DNA from: an uncultured Collinsella sp.
GTDB taxonomy: Bacteria; Actinomycetota; Coriobacteriia; Coriobacteriales; Coriobacteriaceae
Assembly: GCA_900764415.1 (NCBI GenBank)
Contig: CAAFOA010000463.1
Location: forward strand, 1 to 23,068
Direction: 5' to 3'
DNA length: 23,068 nt
In this document: positions 6,823 to 15,109 of the stretch, one piece after another
Numbering within the stretch: position 1 is the stretch's first letter
Layout: every line of letters begins with the position of its first letter
The notes under the pieces: generated by a model
Database searches by the model: none
Seen by the model: the letters and a program-made list of their open reading frames with translations, nothing else
Told to the model about the DNA's origin: nothing
Translations under genes and position numbers: made by a program

Positions 6823-9000
6823 ATGAACTTCCGCTCATCTCTCGCCTGCACCTCGAGCGATATCGCCCGCTGGGGGCTGCGCTCCGTCCTTAAGCGCCAG
6901 GGTGGCGTACTCCCCGGCCGCATCGCCATGAAGATCGACCCCGAGCTGCTAAGCGACCTCGCGGGCCTTGTCGACCGCAGCGTGGTGATCACCGGCACCA
7001 ACGGCAAGACCACCACCTCCAACCTCATCGCCGACGCCGTTGCCGCCAGCGGCGCTACCGTGGTATGCAACCGCGCTGGCAACAACATGGAGCCAGGCGT
7101 AGTAGGTGCCCTGCTCGAAGCCCGCAGCAATCTTAAGCGTGCCGGCAACGGCAAGCGCGTAGGCGTCTTTGAGTGCGACGAGCTCTACACGGTGCGCGTC
7201 CTGCCCAAGCTCAAGCCGACGTACTTTGTGCTGCTCAACCTGTTCCGCGACCAGCTGGACCGCTACGGCGAGATCGACCACACCCAGGACGTCATCGCCC
7301 ACGCGTTGGAGCTTTCGCCGGCAACGACGCTCATCTATGACGCCGACGATCCGCTGTGCGCCTCGATCGCCGCGCGCGTCCCCAATACGAGCATCGCCTT
7401 TGGCATCGACGGCGCCACGGGCACCGAGTCCGATCGCATTAGCGACTCGCGTTTTTGCTCGCAGTGCAACGCGCCGCTGGAGTACGACTATGTGCAGTAC
7501 GGCCAGCTCGGTGCCTATCATTGTCCTTCGTGCGGTTGGGCCCGCCCTGAGCTTGTCCGTCGCGTGACGGGCGTGGAGCTCGGCTGCGACGGCTACGGCT
7601 TTGAACTGAACTTTGGACCCGACGCCGACGCACCCGCAACGCACATCGCCACGCGCTACAACGGCCTGTACATGGTCTATAACGTTGCCGCCGCCTTCTT
7701 TGCGGCGCGCGAGTTGGGCGTGGACGCGGCGCATCTGCAGCCCACGCTCGATGCCTACGTCCCCGCCGGCGGACGCATGGGTCGCTGGGAGATCGCCGGC
7801 CGTACCGTCGAGGCAAACCTGGCCAAGAATCCCGTGGGCTTCGATCGACAGATCCAGTCCATTAAGACGGCGGGCGGCAGACTCTGTGCCTTCTTCCTGA
7901 ACGACAACGACGCCGACGGCCACGATGTCTCGTGGATCTACGACGTCGACTTCGAGCGCATCGCCGATACCCCAGGGCTTGTCGCCTTTGCCGGCGGCAC
8001 GCGTGCACACGATATGCAGGTACGTCTGAAGTACGCCGGCATCGACGCCGCCATCATCTCGAATATCGAGCAGGCGATCGGCGCCGTGGCAGACGAGATC
8101 GCCGATGACACCTTCTACGCCGTCGCCAACTACACGGCCTTCCCGCCGCTGGTCAAGGAACTCGATGAGCTTAAGGGCACCGATGCGAGCTCGGTTGCCT
8201 CCCACGCCGCAACGCGCGCCGATGGCAGCGCTGTCCCCACCGATATTGCGCCGGTCGAGCTCTCGCGCCCCCTGCGCATCGTCTACCTGTATCCCGATGC
8301 CCTCAACCTCTATGGCGACGGCGGCAACGTCATTGCCCTCGAGCGCCGCTGCGCCTGGCGCGGCATCCCCGTGCGCGTGGACGAGGTCCGTATGGGTGAG
8401 TCGCTCGATCTCACCGACGCCGATATCGTCATGATGGGCGGTGGCTCCGACCGCGACCAGTTGGCTGTGGCACATGAATTGCTCGCTCAAAAAGACAAGG
8501 TCGCGGCCTATGTTGAGGACGGCGGCTCGCTGCTCGCAATCTGCGGCAGCTATCAGCTGCTCGGCCGTTCGTACTACATGGGCGACGATCGCATTGAGGG
8601 TCTGGGCGTCATTGCCGCCGAGACCGTGCGCGGCTCCGACCGTCTGATCGGCAACGTCGCCGTCAAAACCGACCTGGCACCCGAGCCCTTTGTGGGATTC
8701 GAGAACCACGGCGGCCGCACCCTGCTCGATGCAGAGGCCACGCCGCTCGGAACGTCCGTCGTCACGGGCACCGGCAACAACGGCGACGATGGCTTTGAGG
8801 GTCTCATCTACAAGGGCGTCATCGGCACATACCTACACGGACCGGCACTGCCCAAGAACCCCGAGCTCGCTGACTGGCTCATTGCCCACGCCCTCGAGCG
8901 CCGCGGCGATGCACAGGCCAACGCTCTGCTGCCGCTCAAACCCCTCGACGACGCCTACGAGCACGCCGCCCACGACGCCGCCATGAAGCTCCTCCCCTAG
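6823..9000 (+). CDS. MurT-GatD fusion: lipid II isoglutaminyl synthase
   Basis: A 725-residue single chain joining both subunits of the enzyme that amidates the alpha-carboxyl of D-Glu in the peptidoglycan stem peptide of lipid II, using glutamine and ATP. Residues 1-450 are MurT-like: P-loop TGTNGKTTTSN (57-67), a zinc ribbon C212-x2-C215 ... C234-x2-C237, the Mur ligase central domain, and a DUF1727-type C-terminal part. Residues about 451-480 form a low-complexity linker. Residues 483-700 are a GatD-type class I glutamine amidotransferase with nucleophile C574 in AICGSYQLLG and H672 in TYLHGP. In staphylococci and streptococci these are two proteins, murT then gatD; the fused order agrees with that operon order. 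The ATG at 6823 has an AGGAACGG stretch upstream. It closes the operon begun at 4658, and a terminator starts 8 bp after the stop. Confidence 0.88.
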   Translation: MNFRSSLACTSSDIARWGLRSVLKRQGGVLPGRIAMKIDPELLSDLAGLVDRSVVITGTNGKTTTSNLIADAVAASGATVVCNRAGNNMEPGVVGALLEARSNLKRAGNGKRVGVFECDELYTVRVLPKLKPTYFVLLNLFRDQLDRYGEIDHTQDVIAHALELSPATTLIYDADDPLCASIAARVPNTSIAFGIDGATGTESDRISDSRFCSQCNAPLEYDYVQYGQLGAYHCPSCGWARPELVRRVTGVELGCDGYGFELNFGPDADAPATHIATRYNGLYMVYNVAAAFFAARELGVDAAHLQPTLDAYVPAGGRMGRWEIAGRTVEANLAKNPVGFDRQIQSIKTAGGRLCAFFLNDNDADGHDVSWIYDVDFERIADTPGLVAFAGGTRAHDMQVRLKYAGIDAAIISNIEQAIGAVADEIADDTFYAVANYTAFPPLVKELDELKGTDASSVASHAATRADGSAVPTDIAPVELSRPLRIVYLYPDALNLYGDGGNVIALERRCAWRGIPVRVDEVRMGESLDLTDADIVMMGGGSDRDQLAVAHELLAQKDKVAAYVEDGGSLLAICGSYQLLGRSYYMGDDRIEGLGVIAAETVRGSDRLIGNVAVKTDLAPEPFVGFENHGGRTLLDAEATPLGTSVVTGTGNNGDDGFEGLIYKGVIGTYLHGPALPKNPELADWLIAHALERRGDAQANALLPLKPLDDAYEHAAHDAAMKLLP

Positions 9001-9007
9001 CACCCTG

Positions 9008-9044
9008 CCACCACAAAGGGGACAGGCACCTTTGTGGTGGTTTT
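9008..9044 (+). terminator. Intrinsic terminator of the TPR/murT-gatD operon, REP-like
   Basis: CCACCACAAAGG (9008-9019) and CCTTTGTGGTGG (9029-9040) form a perfect 12-bp stem with loop GGACAGGCA, followed by TTTT. The core AAAGGGGACAGGCACCTTT resembles widespread REP-type palindromes, so it may be a dispersed repeat serving as a terminator. Confidence 0.88.
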
Positions 9045-9061
9045 GACCTGCCACGGCAGTT

Positions 9062-9120
9062 TGTCTCGATCTGTAACATTTAGACCGATAAAAGTCGTCT
9101 TACTGTTACAGAATGAGATG
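9062..9120 (+). repeat. Inverted-repeat unit 1 (17-nt arms, 25-nt spacer)
   Basis: Left arm TGTCTCGATCTGTAACA (9062-9078) and right arm TGTTACAGAATGAGATG (9104-9120) are imperfect reverse complements separated by 25 nt. Read as plus-strand RNA, all but one position pairs if G-U wobbles are allowed. Its sister unit lies at 9142-9200. Confidence 0.8.
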
Positions 9121-9141
9121 TTCGTCCCGACGCCCGCCGTC

Positions 9142-9200
9142 TGTCTCGATCTGTAACAGATGGAATCGATTTGCCCGCCCAAATGTTACAGATTGAGATA
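9142..9200 (+). repeat. Inverted-repeat unit 2 (17-nt arms, 25-nt spacer)
   Basis: The left arm TGTCTCGATCTGTAACA (9142-9158) is identical to that of unit 1; the right arm TGTTACAGATTGAGATA (9184-9200) pairs with it along all 17 positions in RNA with two G-U wobbles. The 25-nt spacer has the same length as in unit 1 but an unrelated sequence. The two units are 80 bp apart, start to start. Confidence 0.8.
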
Positions 9201-9282
9201 TTTGAAAATCGGAATAGAAGCCTACTCCTGTGTGGTGGTTTTCCAGTTTGCCAACGATATACGCGCCGGCAAAAAAGTCTGC

Positions 9283-9288
9283 TATACT
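9283..9288 (+). promoter_or_regulatory. -10 element of the tRNA-Glu gene
   Basis: TATACT lies 10 bp before the mature tRNA 5' end. No clear -35 is seen at 17-18 bp; the next best TTGCCA (9248-9253) is too far away. Confidence 0.5.
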
Positions 9289-9298
9289 CTTTCCCGCT

Positions 9299-9375
9299 GT
9301 CCCCATCGTCTAGCGGCCAAGGACGCCACCCTTTCAAGGTGGATATCGCGGGTTCGAATCCCGCTGGGGGCACCA
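9299..9375 (+). tRNA. tRNA-Glu (anticodon UUC)
   Basis: The cloverleaf can be drawn directly. The acceptor stem is GTCCCCA paired with TGGGGGC. A D-arm GTCT...GGAC follows, then the anticodon stem CCACC/GGTGG around loop CTTTCAA with anticodon TTC at 9333-9335. The T-stem GCGGG/CCCGC encloses TTCGAAT, and a CCA end is encoded at 9373-9375. It decodes GAA and GAG. A strong terminator follows at 9388, so it is a single-gene transcript. Confidence 0.97.
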
Positions 9376-9387
9376 TTTGAAATGAGA

Positions 9388-9418
9388 AGCCCGCTATCCT
9401 CACGATAGCGGGCTTTTT
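9388..9418 (+). terminator. Intrinsic terminator of tRNA-Glu
   Basis: AGCCCGCTATC (9388-9398) and GATAGCGGGCT (9404-9414) form a perfect 11-bp stem with loop CTCAC, followed by TTTT. Confidence 0.93.
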
Positions 9419-9429
9419 GCTGCCATGTA

Positions 9430-9444
9430 CCGGGATTCGAACCC
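9430..9444 (-). other. tRNA T-arm-like fragment
   Basis: On the minus strand the bases read GGGTTCGAATCCCGG, the T-stem/T-loop signature of a tRNA. No anticodon arm, acceptor stem or CCA can be assembled around it. It may be a remnant of a tRNA gene. The rest of 9445-9621 shows no gene; a 6-bp hairpin GGAGAC/GTCTCC lies at 9554-9571 without a T-run. Confidence 0.4.
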
Positions 9445-9621
9445 AACAGGGCGCGGAGCCGAGGAAACGCACTTACGCTTCGACCCTAACAAGTGATTAA
9501 CTTAGTCCCTAGCAATACGATATCTGAAACGTCCGTATCGAAAAACATTGCCTGGAGACAGCTCCGTCTCCATTAACCGTGATGTTGACAAGCTTTCTTA
9601 TCAATCGCACGCCTTGAAAAA

Positions 9622-11064
9622 TTATCCCAACTTCAAAATCGCTGTGAGTTCCGAGGGCGCCGGGAAACAGCACATTCCCTCAACTCGCACCCTGCACACA
9701 GCATAAATACCTCCGATCCGTACATCGATAAAACAGCGCCGTGTGTAGTCCAGTTCCCTGGTCTCGATTTGTAAACTTGTTGGCGAAGTCCAGGCATACG
9801 CTGCAAACAACTTGCGAACATCCCATGCGGGGGCATCGTCCCTCTCAGCTTCATGAGTCACGAAAGGAAAGAGGTCTCCGACTCCGGCCCCATTGCCCGA
9901 TTTACAAACCCAAGACTTGTAGCCGGCCCTCACGCCGTACTCGCGACCATCGCGCAACAGAGACAAATCCAGCTCATTCTCATGAAATCGAATATCGATC
10001 TCTTCAAAATCCCCGAAAATGCAACGGTGAATGCCCTCGAGGCGTAATGAACTCAAACGTCCGCCAGAAGCCAACCCAGCTGGCAAAGGAATGCTATCGA
10101 AGTCACGTTCGGAAGCCACCGTTTCCCGAACATTAGACTCTTTGAACAATACCTCATACAGCGGATCAAGCAGCGCCTTACTTCCTGTCGTGGAACTCGA
10201 GCAGGCGATGACAAGGCCATCTGTGGGCCGTATGTAGCACAGCTGCCCAAAAAGGCCAGAGCATCTGAACCCGCCACGCCGGCACATCCAGAACTGGTAT
10301 CCATAGCCATTGCTGTCTTCAGTCGCCTCAGACGGATAAAAGGGGCTCGTTTCCATCTGAATCTTCGTCGCCTCGGCAACCCATTCCGCGGGAATGATCT
10401 GTTCCCCACGCCACTTGCCGCCATCCAGCAAACATTGACCAAACTTAGCCAAATCCGGTGTCGAAAGGTGAAGACCAAAACCTCCGGTCGTATGACCGGC
10501 TTGATCCTCTTCCCACCACCAACTTCTAATGCCTAACGGCGTAAACAAACGTTCGGCGAGATAATCGGATTCTTTCACTCCACTTATGCGTTGCACGAGC
10601 ATGCTCAATAAATGTGAACACAGCGAATCGTAGTGAAAGACCTCGCCAGGCTTCCAGTCAAACTCACGATGAAGAACCTCATGTGCCCAGTCGTCTCCCG
10701 CGCCAATATACGAAAGGTCACTCTCCTGCCCCATCGTCATAGTCAGCAAATTGCGAACCGTCACATTGTGAAAGCGCTCATCCGCAATCTCGCCTTCATA
10801 TTCCGGGAAGTATGAAATCCAGCGATCGGCCAGCGACAGCTGTCCTTCATTCACCAACATCCCAACAGCAACCGAGGTGAAGGACTTAGTCACAGAATAG
10901 AGCGGGTGAACGTGTTCGAGGGCGAACGGCGCAGCCGCATGCTCGAAGACGACTTCACCATCTTGTCGGACCACGACTGAGCGGACTTCCACACCCGCGG
11001 ACCTCCACGCCGCAAGGCACGCCTCACCCATCTTATTGTCAAAGATAATATTAGGCACCCTCAA
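9622..11064 (-). CDS. Beta-lactamase-fold serine hydrolase (class C/PBP-like), cytosolic
   Basis: A protein of about 480 residues. The N-terminal 330 form a class C beta-lactamase/esterase-type domain with SVTK (S57-K60) as the SxxK nucleophile motif. The YxN motif is altered to Y145-D-S147, and a Gly-rich GLFGQLCYI block stands in for the third motif. The GGFGLHLSTPDLAKFGQCLLDGG stretch, split here as GGFGLHLSTPDLAKF and QCLLDGG, is typical of this family. The last 140 residues form an extra domain with no recognised motif. No signal peptide is seen, so it is probably intracellular, unlike true beta-lactamases. The start is uncertain: the frame opens at a TTG at 11121 inside a hairpin; a TTG at 11064 with AGAGG six bases upstream is preferred; a GTG at 11058 and ATG at 11031 are alternatives. 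Substrate unknown; lying beside an alpha-glucoside PTS, it may act on an ester or glycoside of the same diet source. Confidence 0.75.
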   Translation of the reverse strand: MRVPNIIFDNKMGEACLAAWRSAGVEVRSVVVRQDGEVVFEHAAAPFALEHVHPLYSVTKSFTSVAVGMLVNEGQLSLADRWISYFPEYEGEIADERFHNVTVRNLLTMTMGQESDLSYIGAGDDWAHEVLHREFDWKPGEVFHYDSLCSHLLSMLVQRISGVKESDYLAERLFTPLGIRSWWWEEDQAGHTTGGFGLHLSTPDLAKFGQCLLDGGKWRGEQIIPAEWVAEATKIQMETSPFYPSEATEDSNGYGYQFWMCRRGGFRCSGLFGQLCYIRPTDGLVIACSSSTTGSKALLDPLYEVLFKESNVRETVASERDFDSIPLPAGLASGGRLSSLRLEGIHRCIFGDFEEIDIRFHENELDLSLLRDGREYGVRAGYKSWVCKSGNGAGVGDLFPFVTHEAERDDAPAWDVRKLFAAYAWTSPTSLQIETRELDYTRRCFIDVRIGGIYAVCRVRVEGMCCFPAPSELTAILKLG

Positions 11065-11093
11065 CCACTGCCTCTCGAACGAAATCAGTACAA

Positions 11094-11134
11094 GATGAGG
11101 TCGCCCTCGACGCTTATCCAAGGACGACCTCGTC
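11094..11134 (-). terminator. Probable hairpins ending the PTS transcript
   Basis: Arms GACGAGGTCGTCC (11134-11122) and GGGCGACCTCATC (11106-11094) pair over 13 positions with a 15-nt loop. A second GC-rich hairpin (CGCGGG/CCCGCG) lies at 11147-11169. Neither is followed by a clear T-run, so termination may be partial and the hydrolase could be read from the PTS promoter. Confidence 0.4.
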
Positions 11135-11184
11135 TAATTGCTGGCGCGCGGGGAAACACTTGTCCCGCGGCTCCACTTCTTTGG

Positions 11185-12654
11185 CTACTTTGCAGCCTCT
11201 ACCGCCGGCACGTCCTCCTTGTACGTCGCATACGTAAGCAGGAACGAAATCACGCTGGAAACCACGATGGCTATGATTACGTAAATCAGGTAGGTCGCGC
11301 CCATTGCACCGGACGGGTCAATGAAGCCCGGGAAGGCGCAGAAGCCGCCGCCGGTGAAGGCGAACATCTTGGTGCCAAGAGCGCCGATGATTAGGCCGCC
11401 GGGCACAGAGGCGATGCAGCTCATGATAAAAGGCTTCTTGCGCGGAAGAGTCACGCCGTAGATGCAGGGTTCGGTGATGCCGAAGAAGAAGCCCGAGATG
11501 AACGCCGGCCATGCAAGCTGCTTGAGCTTTACGTCCTTAGTCTTCAGAAGAATGGCAAGGACGGCAAGGGACTGAGCGTACGAGCAAACCATGTACGGCG
11601 CCATGACAATATCCCAGCCCTGGGAGGCAATGTTCACCAGCATGAGAGCAATGACACTCCAGTGGAAGCCGAAGATGACCATAGGCTGCCAAATAGCAGT
11701 AAGCACGATGCCGCCGAGCGCGCCGCCGATGACAGGCAAGCTGTAGAGGGAGTTAAACAGCAGGCTCATGAGGTTCGTGATCAGGGTGGCAATCGGGCCA
11801 ATAATCAAATAGGTAGCGGGGACCATCACAACGAGCACGCATGTAGGCACAAAGAAGAACTTTACATACTCAGAGAAATGCTTGCGGCACCACTTCTCCA
11901 GCTTTGCCGCGAACCAAACAGAGATGATAATCGGGATGACAGAGCTCGTATAACCCGAAGACGGCATGATGACGGGTATGCCGAGGAAAGTCGTGTAGTA
12001 GTTCATGGCAAAGGGAGTGCCGGCAAGCACCGTTCCCAAAACATCGCCCGATGTGATGTTGACCATCGCCGGATACGTAAGTGCGATACCGAGCGTCATG
12101 CCAACGAACTCACTACAGCCAAACTTCTTTGCCGCGGTATAGCCAAGGATAATCGGCAGGAAGTAAAAGAAGCCGTCACCAGCCGCATATAGAATCTGGT
12201 ACAAGCCGTCTGTCGCCGTGATCCATCCGAGGGCGACGAGAATACTCAAAACACCCTTGATCATGCCCGCGGCACACAGCACCGCAAGAATCGGCTGGAT
12301 TACGCCTGAAATAGTATCGATAAGGGCATTAACAACGTTTCCTTTCTTGACGGGCTCACCATCAAGATTAACCTCGCCCAGCCCCTCGACACCAGAAGCG
12401 GCAACCGCGGCATCGTAAACATCCTCAATCACATTGATGCCGACAACAACCTGATACTGGCCATTCGCGTTGATTACTTGAATGACGCCTTTATGAGACT
12501 CAATTGCCTTAGTATCGGCCTTCGCATCGTCTCGCAGCTTGAAACGTAGACGCGTCATGCAGTGCGAGATGCTCAGGATGTTTTCCTTACCGCCGACGAG
12601 GCCAACTACGTCCTCGCCGAGCTTGCGATTTGCAAGCTCTTTGCTTTCGCTCAT
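11185..12654 (-). CDS. PTS permease, glucoside-type EIIBC
   Basis: A 489-residue membrane permease of the phosphoenolpyruvate sugar phosphotransferase system. Residues 1-90 are the EIIB domain with the phosphorylated cysteine C32 in HCMTRLRF. Residues about 105-475 are the EIIC channel, rich in hydrophobic segments and with the GITEPCIYGV motif typical of glucose/glucoside EIIC domains. There is no EIIA domain at the C-terminus, which ends soon after the last membrane segment, so phosphate must come from an EIIA encoded elsewhere. The upstream frame opens at 12705, but the ATG at 12654 has GGGAGGA five bases before it and begins at the usual EIIB start. It lies 68 bp after the GH4 gene, same strand, and is very likely co-transcribed with it. 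The partner enzyme points to an alpha-glucoside such as maltose, sucrose isomers or trehalose. Confidence 0.92.
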   Translation of the reverse strand: MSESKELANRKLGEDVVGLVGGKENILSISHCMTRLRFKLRDDAKADTKAIESHKGVIQVINANGQYQVVVGINVIEDVYDAAVAASGVEGLGEVNLDGEPVKKGNVVNALIDTISGVIQPILAVLCAAGMIKGVLSILVALGWITATDGLYQILYAAGDGFFYFLPIILGYTAAKKFGCSEFVGMTLGIALTYPAMVNITSGDVLGTVLAGTPFAMNYYTTFLGIPVIMPSSGYTSSVIPIIISVWFAAKLEKWCRKHFSEYVKFFFVPTCVLVVMVPATYLIIGPIATLITNLMSLLFNSLYSLPVIGGALGGIVLTAIWQPMVIFGFHWSVIALMLVNIASQGWDIVMAPYMVCSYAQSLAVLAILLKTKDVKLKQLAWPAFISGFFFGITEPCIYGVTLPRKKPFIMSCIASVPGGLIIGALGTKMFAFTGGGFCAFPGFIDPSGAMGATYLIYVIIAIVVSSVISFLLTYATYKEDVPAVEAAK

Positions 12655-12722
12655 GGTTTTCCTCCCATGCGACCTGTCCAAGGTCGGCCGCCCGCCATCA
12701 TTCACAAAATTGATTTCCGATA

Positions 12723-14122
<1,400 letters not shown>

Positions 14123-14192
14123 GACATGTTAGGCACGCGGGTGAACGGTTGATTTATGGCGGTAAACGGCAACTTTAAGTGTCTCCACTTCC

Positions 14193-14198
14193 TATAAT
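14193..14198 (+). promoter_or_regulatory. -10 element of the GntR-family regulator gene
   Basis: A perfect TATAAT lies 64 bp before the regulator's start codon. The bases 17-18 bp upstream (CAACTT) make a poor -35. No TGTCTAGACA copy overlaps it. Confidence 0.5.
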
Positions 14199-14261
14199 TG
14201 GTAGAAGCGGATAATCGCGCCGATTCGACGCATTCCGTACAACCTCAATAAGGAGAGCATT

Positions 14262-15002
14262 TTGGCAAGAATCCTGTACAGTGAAATATACCGAAGCCTA
14301 CGAGAGCGGATTGTCGAAGGCAAGCATCCCGTGGGGTCGCTCCTTCCTTCCGAACAAAATCTTTCCAAAGAGTTCTCCTGCTCTCGAATGACGGTGCGCA
14401 AGGCCATCTCACTTCTCGCAAATGAAGGTCTAGTTCAGTCCATTAAAGGCAAGGGAGTCCTCGTAATCGAGACGTCACTTGCAGGTACCAGCAAAGAGGG
14501 CGCATTCACCGTAAGTGGCCTTTCTTCGTTCAGCGAATCGGCACACGCGATCGGAGCAATTCCAACGTCAAAAATCGTCTATTTCGAACACGTAAGCACC
14601 AATAAGTATCTAGCTCAATTGACGGGATTTCCCGAAGGAGAAGACCTTACGCATTTGAAGCTCGTCCGCATGCTCGACGATAAACCGGTCCTAGTCGACC
14701 GCCACTACTTCCTAACTTCTTCCGTCCCCGGCTTAAACGAGCAGAATGCTACCCTGTCGCTCTTCCATTACATCGAAGATGAGCTAGGACTCACCATTGC
14801 CGTGAGCAAACGAACGATAACACTCGCCCAGCCTGACGCCGAGGACTGCCGGTTGCTTGACGTCGATTCTTCTTCGTATCTGGCGGTCATAACCAGCCAG
14901 ACATTCGACTCAACCGGAACTCAATTTGAGTATGTCGAGGCGCGTTATATTCCGAGCATCTTCCATTTTCACGACACGGCAACGCGCACACCCCTGCCCT
15001 AA
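14262..15002 (+). CDS. GntR-family (HutC/TreR-type) transcriptional regulator with UTRA domain
   Basis: A 246-residue DNA-binding regulator. Residues 5-70 are a winged helix-turn-helix of GntR type, including LPSEQNLSKEF and SRMTVRKAISLLANEGL. Residues about 95-235 are a UTRA ligand-binding domain, which in this subfamily senses sugar phosphates or similar. The start is TTG at 14262, with AAGGAG six bases upstream. It is divergent from the GH4-PTS operon, and the two TGTCTAGACA palindromes at that operon's promoter are the obvious binding sites. By analogy with TreR it most likely represses the operon until the imported 6-phospho-alpha-glucoside, or glucose 6-phosphate, appears. This effector is inferred. 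Confidence 0.9.
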   Translation: MARILYSEIYRSLRERIVEGKHPVGSLLPSEQNLSKEFSCSRMTVRKAISLLANEGLVQSIKGKGVLVIETSLAGTSKEGAFTVSGLSSFSESAHAIGAIPTSKIVYFEHVSTNKYLAQLTGFPEGEDLTHLKLVRMLDDKPVLVDRHYFLTSSVPGLNEQNATLSLFHYIEDELGLTIAVSKRTITLAQPDAEDCRLLDVDSSSYLAVITSQTFDSTGTQFEYVEARYIPSIFHFHDTATRTPLP

Positions 15003-15044
15003 CAAATGGCGCGAACGGACGCCGCCCTAGTGAATTTGTTCAAC

Positions 15045-15079
15045 AAAAAAGCCGGGGCCCGCGCGATGCGGACCCCGGC
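15045..15079 (-). terminator. Intrinsic terminator of glutamine synthetase
   Basis: On the minus strand GCCGGGGTCCGC and GCGGGCCCCGGC form a stem with one T-G pair and loop ATCGC, followed by TTTTTT. It begins about 30 bp after the stop of the gene at 15110-17197. Confidence 0.92.
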
Positions 15080-15109
15080 TCAATACCGTGACGATATGTC
15101 AGTTAAGTT

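Noticed and set aside
6949..8709. Minus-strand open frame of 586 codons
   Set aside because: Antisense to the MurT-GatD fusion, whose sense frame has all catalytic motifs; the antisense product has none.
9062..9200. CRISPR array
   Set aside because: The four repeat copies alternate in orientation, are imperfect and only 17 nt, and no cas gene is present.
9080..9472. Minus-strand frame containing PAGFEPAISTLKG
   Set aside because: This peptide is the well-known false product of translating the antisense of a tRNA gene; here it is tRNA-Glu.
9622..11064. Beta-lactamase resistance gene
   Set aside because: It lacks a signal peptide and the YxN motif, and lies in a sugar-use cassette; the shared fold alone does not support resistance.
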